DNA of 64,000 bases. It comes from Cohnella cholangitidis. GTDB taxonomy: Bacteria; Bacillota; Bacilli; Paenibacillales; Paenibacillaceae. The position numbers and the translations under genes are program-made. The notes under the pieces are model-generated. The model saw only the letters and a program-made list of their open reading frames with translations, had not been told where the DNA came from and did not search any database. The stretch lies in the NCBI RefSeq assembly GCF_014107495.1, contig NZ_CP041969.1, positions 2,567,501-2,631,500 on the forward strand, given 5' to 3'. Every line of letters begins with the position of its first letter. Position 1 is the stretch's first letter. Positions 59,751 through 64,000 of the stretch are shown here, piece after piece.

Positions 59751-60914
59751 TTACAGACTAGCCGCCAGAATACTGACTACGTCGTCCTTCGTCAGCTGCT
59801 TGAACGAACCGATCGGGCCGAATTGCGTCGCTTCCTCGGCCATCCGTTCCAGATGCTCGTCGTTAATGCCGAGCTCTCCAAGCGTCGCGGGAGCCCCGAT
59901 CCGCGTAAAATACGCACGGGTCGCCTCGATGCCGGCAAGCGCGATCTCGTCGTCGCTCTTCCCGTTCGGATCGACGTTCCATACCCGCACCGCGTATTGC
60001 ACGAACTTGCCTATCCGCTCCTTGTAAACGTACTTCATCCAATTCGGGAAAATAATCGCCAATCCCGCGCCATGGGCAATGTCGTAGATCGCGCTGACTT
60101 CATGCTCGATCCCGTGCGTCGCCCAATCGGTCGTAACGCCGTTAGGCAAAGTTCCGTTCAAGGCATAGGTGCCCGCGAGAAGAAGATTGGCCCGGGCATC
60201 GTAGTCGGAGCCGTTCGCGATCGCTTTTTCCCCGTTCTCGATAACGGTGAGCAAGATCGATTCCGCGAATCTCTCTTGCAGCGGAATGTCCGTCGTCAGG
60301 CTGAAGTACTGCTCGAATACGTGCGACATAATATCGACGATGCCGTTCACCGTTTGATTCGACGGCACGGTGTATGTCAGCTTAGGATCAAGAATCGAGA
60401 ATTTCGGATAGACGAATTTGCTGCCCAAACCCCGCTTCTGCTTGGTCTCCCAATTGGAGATGACGGCATTGCCGTTCATTTCCGATCCGGTCGCCGCGAG
60501 CGTCAGCACGGTGCCGAGCGGCAACGCCTCTTTGATAACCGCCTTATGTATCGTGAAGTCCCAGACGTCCCCGTCGTACAGGGCACCGGCCGCGATCGCT
60601 TTAGCCGCGTCTAGCACGCTGCCGCCCCCGACCGCGAGAACGAATTCGATTTTCTCCTTGCGGCAAATTTCTATCCCTTTATTCACCGTTGATAAACGAG
60701 GGTTCGGTTCAATGCCTGACAACTCGTGTACGACCGCGTTGATCCCATTCAATTGGAATAACACGTCGTCGTAAAGTCCCGATGCCTTGATGCTTCCGCC
60801 GCCGTATACGAGCAAGATCCGCTTGCCGTATGGTTCAACTAATTCGCCCAACCGGTTAACCTTATCCGCGCCGAAGACCAGCTTCGTCGGATTGTATAAC
60901 TCGAATGCGTTCAT
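59751..60914 (-). CDS. iron-containing alcohol dehydrogenase, butanol-dehydrogenase-like
   Basis: 387-residue group III dehydrogenase, close in length to YugJ/YugK and clostridial butanol dehydrogenases. The cofactor motif is LAVGGGSVLDAAKAIAAGAL (about residues 94-113). Metal ligands are in GIVDIMSHVFEQYF (Asp, His), WATHGIEHEVSAIYDIAHGAGLA (His residues), and MKYVYKERIGKFVQYAVRVW follows. It interconverts aldehydes and alcohols with NAD(P)H in the cytoplasm; the substrate is unknown. GGGAGG precedes the ATG. Confidence 0.93.
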   Translation of the reverse strand: MNAFELYNPTKLVFGADKVNRLGELVEPYGKRILLVYGGGSIKASGLYDDVLFQLNGINAVVHELSGIEPNPRLSTVNKGIEICRKEKIEFVLAVGGGSVLDAAKAIAAGALYDGDVWDFTIHKAVIKEALPLGTVLTLAATGSEMNGNAVISNWETKQKRGLGSKFVYPKFSILDPKLTYTVPSNQTVNGIVDIMSHVFEQYFSLTTDIPLQERFAESILLTVIENGEKAIANGSDYDARANLLLAGTYALNGTLPNGVTTDWATHGIEHEVSAIYDIAHGAGLAIIFPNWMKYVYKERIGKFVQYAVRVWNVDPNGKSDDEIALAGIEATRAYFTRIGAPATLGELGINDEHLERMAEEATQFGPIGSFKQLTKDDVVSILAASL

Positions 60915-61090
60915 GCTCTGTATTCCCTCCCAGGCTAATTAGTTAAAGGTACCTACACCCTAGTGTACCATTATCGCGGGCAACAAGCACACATGCCTGA
61001 GCGAGTCTGCCGACTTTTCGCTTCGCTCGTCCATGTCCCGACAAACGACCCGGCCTCTTGACTCCTTCCACGAAAATGTACCATCTACAA

Positions 61091-61131
61091 TAAAACCCGG
61101 CCAACCTCCATTCAAGGAGAGCCGACCGGGT
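61091..61131 (-). terminator. terminator of MFS gene
   Basis: The segment 61095-61110, starting ACCCGG, pairs with 61116-61131, ending CCGGGT, with some mismatches around a loop. On the minus strand it is followed by TTTATTG. It lies 20 bases past the MFS stop. Confidence 0.75.
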
Positions 61132-61150
61132 CCATGGGAATGTATTTTCG

Positions 61151-62380
61151 TTAGTGGGCAGAGCCCGCATTGTCGATATGCTTCAGATGCCTACGGTTAA
61201 TAAGGATAAAACCGACCGATACGAGGACAAATGCGCCGCCTACGTAGAAAGGAACGTGCGGATTGTACCATTCCGCCAGCTTGCCCGCGAAGAACGGCGC
61301 CGCCGCTCCTCCGAGGAACCGCAAGAAGCTGTAGGACGCGGAAGCGGTCGCCCTCTCGATCGGCGCGGCCTGCATGACCGCCGTCGTGATCAACGTGTTG
61401 TTATTGCCCAAGAACGCGCCGGCGAGAATGACGGATACGATAATCACTTCCTTCGTCGACGTCCAGATTCCCATCGCGATCAAAGTCATCGCGAACAAAA
61501 CGAGCATCAGGCACATGGACTTGATCGTTCCCATCCTTCTCTGCAGACGCGGAGCCATATAGACCGAAGTGATTGCCAATAGAATACCCCAACCTAAGAA
61601 AACGTAACCTAACCCGCGTTCTTCCAGGTGCATCACGAACGGCGAGTAAGCAAGCAAAGTGAAAAACCCGAAATTGTATAACAGCGCCGTAATTCCGAGA
61701 ACCAGAATCGCCGGGTACTTCATCGCGCGGAACGGATCCAAGATGGATGCTTTCGGTTTCTTGGCAGCCAATGACGGGGCAGCCGCCGTAGACAACCCGT
61801 TGTTCTTCGTGCTAGGCATCATTATGAGCAGCATGAAGAATGCGAATACCATGAGGCCGGCGACGCCGTAGAAAGGACCTCTCCAAGAGATGGAGCCCAA
61901 TTCGCCGCCCAGCAGCGGTCCGACCGATATCCCGAGTCCGATGGCCGCTTCATATAGAATGATGGCTTGAGCCACGCCGGATCTGGAGAAAGACACGATA
62001 GCCGATAACGCGGTGGCGACGAACAACGCATTGCCTAACCCCCATCCTCCGCGCAGCCAGACAAGCTCCCAGATTCCTCCGGAGTTTCCTCCGAGCGCTG
62101 CGAATAGAGCGATAATGATAATTCCGCACAGCAACGTCCATTTGATCCCTAACCTAGACGATACGACTCCAGTGATTAACATGGCGACCGCCATGACCAA
62201 GTTATAGCTGGTGAATAGCAACGTAACGTCGCTTGCCGAAGCTTGCAGCTTATGCGCGATCGCCGGAAGGATGGGATCGACTAAACCCAAGCCCATGAAG
62301 GCGATAATACATGCAAATCCGACAGCCCAGACCGCTTTAGGCTGATCGAGTAACCTGCCTTGTCCTCTGCTCTTATCCAT
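61151..62380 (-). CDS. MFS efflux transporter
   Basis: 409-residue 12-helix major-facilitator protein. FMGLGLVDPILPAIAHKLQA in helix 1 is the DHA-type (drug:H+ antiporter) signature, VVSSRLGIKWTLLCG is the loop 2-3 motif, and IGLGISVGPLLGGELGSISW is motif C typical of exporters. It probably expels a drug or metabolite. It is divergent from a LysR regulator whose intergenic region carries repeated half-sites, so LysR control is likely. GAGGAGAGAAG precedes the ATG. Confidence 0.88.
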   Translation of the reverse strand: MDKSRGQGRLLDQPKAVWAVGFACIIAFMGLGLVDPILPAIAHKLQASASDVTLLFTSYNLVMAVAMLITGVVSSRLGIKWTLLCGIIIIALFAALGGNSGGIWELVWLRGGWGLGNALFVATALSAIVSFSRSGVAQAIILYEAAIGLGISVGPLLGGELGSISWRGPFYGVAGLMVFAFFMLLIMMPSTKNNGLSTAAAPSLAAKKPKASILDPFRAMKYPAILVLGITALLYNFGFFTLLAYSPFVMHLEERGLGYVFLGWGILLAITSVYMAPRLQRRMGTIKSMCLMLVLFAMTLIAMGIWTSTKEVIIVSVILAGAFLGNNNTLITTAVMQAAPIERATASASYSFLRFLGGAAAPFFAGKLAEWYNPHVPFYVGGAFVLVSVGFILINRRHLKHIDNAGSAH

Positions 62381-62484
62381 GATGACTGCTTCTCTCCTCT
62401 ATTTCGATGCCTTTTTTGTTGCTGGAATATCGCACATTAGCCTTCGTGACTTTCCATCCCTTATTATAAAAACCCCGTTAGATA

Positions 62485-62520
62485 ATGTATAATACATAAA
62501 TCATTATAAAATCATGTATT
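62485..62520. promoter_or_regulatory. LysR-type operator region, three ATGTAT/ATACAT half-sites
   Basis: ATGTATAATACAT (62485-62497) is a perfect 13-base palindrome. A further inverted pair is made by AATACAT (62491-62497) and ATGTATT (62514-62520). The cluster lies between divergent MFS and LysR genes, the usual place for LysR binding sites. Confidence 0.65.
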
Positions 62521-62556
62521 CAAAGCTATCATAAATCCGCAAGGAGGAAATCCCCG

Positions 62557-63456
62557 GTGGAAATGCTTCAGCTCAAATACTTTCAAACCGTCGCTCGCTT
62601 GGAGCACATGACCAAAGCGGCGGAACAGCTTCAGATCGCGCAGCCCTCTTTAAGCAAGACGATAGCCCGGCTGGAGGAAACCGTCGGCGTGCCTCTGTTC
62701 GACCGCCAAGGACGGCAAATTCGGCTGAATCAGTTCGGCAGAACGTTCCTTGAACGCGTCGACCGAGCGTTCCGGGAGCTTGAGGAAGGCGGACGGGAAA
62801 TCCGGGACATGGCGGGCTTGCACCGGGGAAGCGTGAAGCTCGGGGTGTCGATCACGAGCGTGCTTCCCGAATTGATCGGAGCGTTCGTGAAACAATATCC
62901 GCAAGTCCATTTTCGCCAGACGTTGGGCACGACGTCCGCGATGAAACGGCAGCTCGAAGAAGGCGAGATCGACCTATGCATCTCGTCGATCCCGATCATT
63001 AGTCCCGAGCTCGAGTGGAAAGAGCTGATGACGGAGGAAATCTTCATCGCCGTTTCGCCGGAGCATGCCCTGGCAGATCGCGAAAGCATCCATTTGCATG
63101 AGCTCGGACAAGAGTCCTTCATCAGCATGAACGTCGGATTTGCCTTCCGGGATTTGACGGACCAGCTTTGTTCGCAAACCGGCTTTAAGCCCGCCATCAC
63201 CTTCGAGGTCGACGAACCTGAAGGTATCGTACGCCTCGTCGGACAGGGGCTTGGCATCGCGTTCCTGCCCGCGCTCGGATTGAAAGCGCGAGCCCGCCAC
63301 CATCTGAAGAGAATCCGAATCCTGAATCCGAATTTCTACCGGACTACAGGGCTTGCCTGGTCCAAGAAGCATTACTTGTCGCTCGCCGCGCAAAAATTCA
63401 GCGAGTATCTGATCTCCGGCTACGAGCGAATGCAGGATGAGCTGAGTAACGGTTAA
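62557..63456 (+). CDS. LysR-family transcriptional regulator
   Basis: 299-residue LysR protein. LQLKYFQTVARLEHMTKAAE with QLQIAQPSLSKTIARLEETV is the N-terminal helix-turn-helix, and the periplasmic-binding-like effector domain spans about 90-295. AAGGAGG precedes GTG at 62557; an ATG six bases later is an alternative start. It is divergent from the MFS efflux gene and probably activates or represses it in response to a small ligand. A hairpin follows the gene. Confidence 0.92.
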   Translation: MEMLQLKYFQTVARLEHMTKAAEQLQIAQPSLSKTIARLEETVGVPLFDRQGRQIRLNQFGRTFLERVDRAFRELEEGGREIRDMAGLHRGSVKLGVSITSVLPELIGAFVKQYPQVHFRQTLGTTSAMKRQLEEGEIDLCISSIPIISPELEWKELMTEEIFIAVSPEHALADRESIHLHELGQESFISMNVGFAFRDLTDQLCSQTGFKPAITFEVDEPEGIVRLVGQGLGIAFLPALGLKARARHHLKRIRILNPNFYRTTGLAWSKKHYLSLAAQKFSEYLISGYERMQDELSNG

Positions 63457-63463
63457 CAACGAT

Positions 63464-63514
63464 AAACGGCCGCCCCCGGAACGTCATCAAGACGTTGCCG
63501 GAATGCAGCCGTTT
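63464..63514. terminator. bidirectional terminator between LysR and ABC exporter genes
   Basis: AAACGGC (63464-63470) and GCCGTTT (63508-63514) pair, with an inner AACGTC/GACGTT stem flanked by CCGG. TTTATTCGCGTTTT follows on the plus strand. It lies between converging genes. Confidence 0.7.
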
Positions 63515-63546
63515 ATTCGCGTTTTCCCTATCGCTTCATTTCGTCT

Positions 63547-64000
63547 TTACACGGGCAGGGAAGCTTTTTCTCCCTTTTGCAACTGATACATTTTATAATA
63601 ACGCCCCTCTAGCGCCATAAGTTGGTCGTGGGTTCCGCGTTCGACGATCTCGCCCCGATGGAGCACGAGAATCTGATTGGCGTCACGGATCGTAGACAGC
63701 CGATGCGCGATCACCAACGTTGTCCTGCCTTCGCTGACGACTTTGAGCGCGCGTTGGATCAAGCCCTCCGTCTCGCTATCGATGCTAGCCGTCGCTTCAT
63801 CCAGGATGAGAATCGACGGATCGAACGCTAGGGCTCTGGCGAAGGAGATGAGCTGCCGTTGGCCGGACGAAAGCGTGCTGCCCCGTTCCACCACCTGCTC
63901 GTCGTAACCATTCGGAAGCTGCTCCACGAATGCCGCGGCCCCAACGTCCGCAATCGCTTTTTTGACCCGTTCCAGCGATATTCCTTCATTATACAAGCTC
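63547..64000 (-). CDS. ABC transporter ATP-binding domain, exporter type (partial, runs off right edge)
   Basis: C-terminal part (about 150 residues) of an ABC exporter subunit, probably a fused membrane-plus-ATPase half-transporter. The signature LSSGQRQLISFARAL (LSSGQ instead of LSGGQ), Walker B ILILDEATASID, and the H-loop VIAHRLST are visible. The Walker A motif and membrane domain lie past the window edge. The product ends GEKASLPV. LSSGQ occurs in one half of several heterodimeric multidrug exporters, so a partner may be encoded upstream. Confidence 0.9.
   Translation of the reverse strand, partial: SLYNEGISLERVKKAIADVGAAAFVEQLPNGYDEQVVERGSTLSSGQRQLISFARALAFDPSILILDEATASIDSETEGLIQRALKVVSEGRTTLVIAHRLSTIRDANQILVLHRGEIVERGTHDQLMALEGRYYKMYQLQKGEKASLPV

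Noticed and set aside
1..64000. tRNA, rRNA or prophage
   Set aside because: No clover-leaf or rRNA-like sequence and no phage structural genes were recognised by reading. A covariance-model search would be needed to exclude small RNAs.

Overview
The window looks like chromosome of an endospore-forming member of the Paenibacillaceae (Paenibacillus/Cohnella type). The evidence is a GerA/GerB/GerC-type germinant receptor operon, an alpha/beta-type small acid-soluble spore protein, LplABC-type sugar importers paired with membrane-anchored AraC regulators, AGGAGG-type ribosome sites almost everywhere, and roughly half G+C by eye. No rRNA, tRNA or CRISPR array was seen.

Layout. 1-1.4 kb: start of a sugar ABC permease pair running off the left edge, under two matching palindromic operators. 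1.7-4.5 kb: DeoR regulator, NagD/AraL-type phosphatase and AraM-type glycerol-1-phosphate dehydrogenase. 4.9-7.1 kb: HtpX protease, a TVP38-like membrane protein and an unknown protein. 7.3-17.3 kb: a pectin-type (rhamnogalacturonan) module with GH105 hydrolase, two permeases, two paralogous solute-binding lipoproteins, a propeller lipoprotein and a frameshifted AraC sensor. 17.5-19.1 kb: an IS66-family insertion inside a palindromic repeat array. 19.3-25.4 kb: LtaS-like enzyme, MarR regulator, spore protein, ABC-F protein with an attenuator-like leader, and an ArsR/SRPBCC pair. 25.5-30.9 kb: MFS transporter, an mhqR-mhqNOD quinone-response cluster, Dps. 31-35.8 kb: germinant receptor operon with a frameshifted B subunit and a small extra ORF.

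36-48 kb: the most distinctive metabolic locus. An AraC sensor and an LplABC importer under CcpA-type sites are followed without a break by a cytoplasmic GH29 fucosidase, an asparaginase-II-type enzyme, an M20 dipeptidase, an M17 aminopeptidase and CutC. Peptidase T follows as a separate gene. The arrangement suggests import and intracellular breakdown of fucosylated glycopeptides; this is inference. 49-64 kb: alkyltransferase-like protein, WYL regulator with DinB, DJ-1 family, metallo-hydrolase, propeller protein, HD-GYP protein, a GPH transporter with a frameshifted ChbG deacetylase, AlkD, a nine-copy 51-bp palindromic array, Fe-alcohol dehydrogenase, MFS/LysR pair, and the end of an ABC exporter.

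Two window-wide observations stand out. A 21-bp element recurs with about 51-bp periodicity at three separate intergenic loci with unrelated 30-bp spacers. Three otherwise intact genes are each broken by what reads as a single-base deletion, which raises the question of assembly error versus decay.
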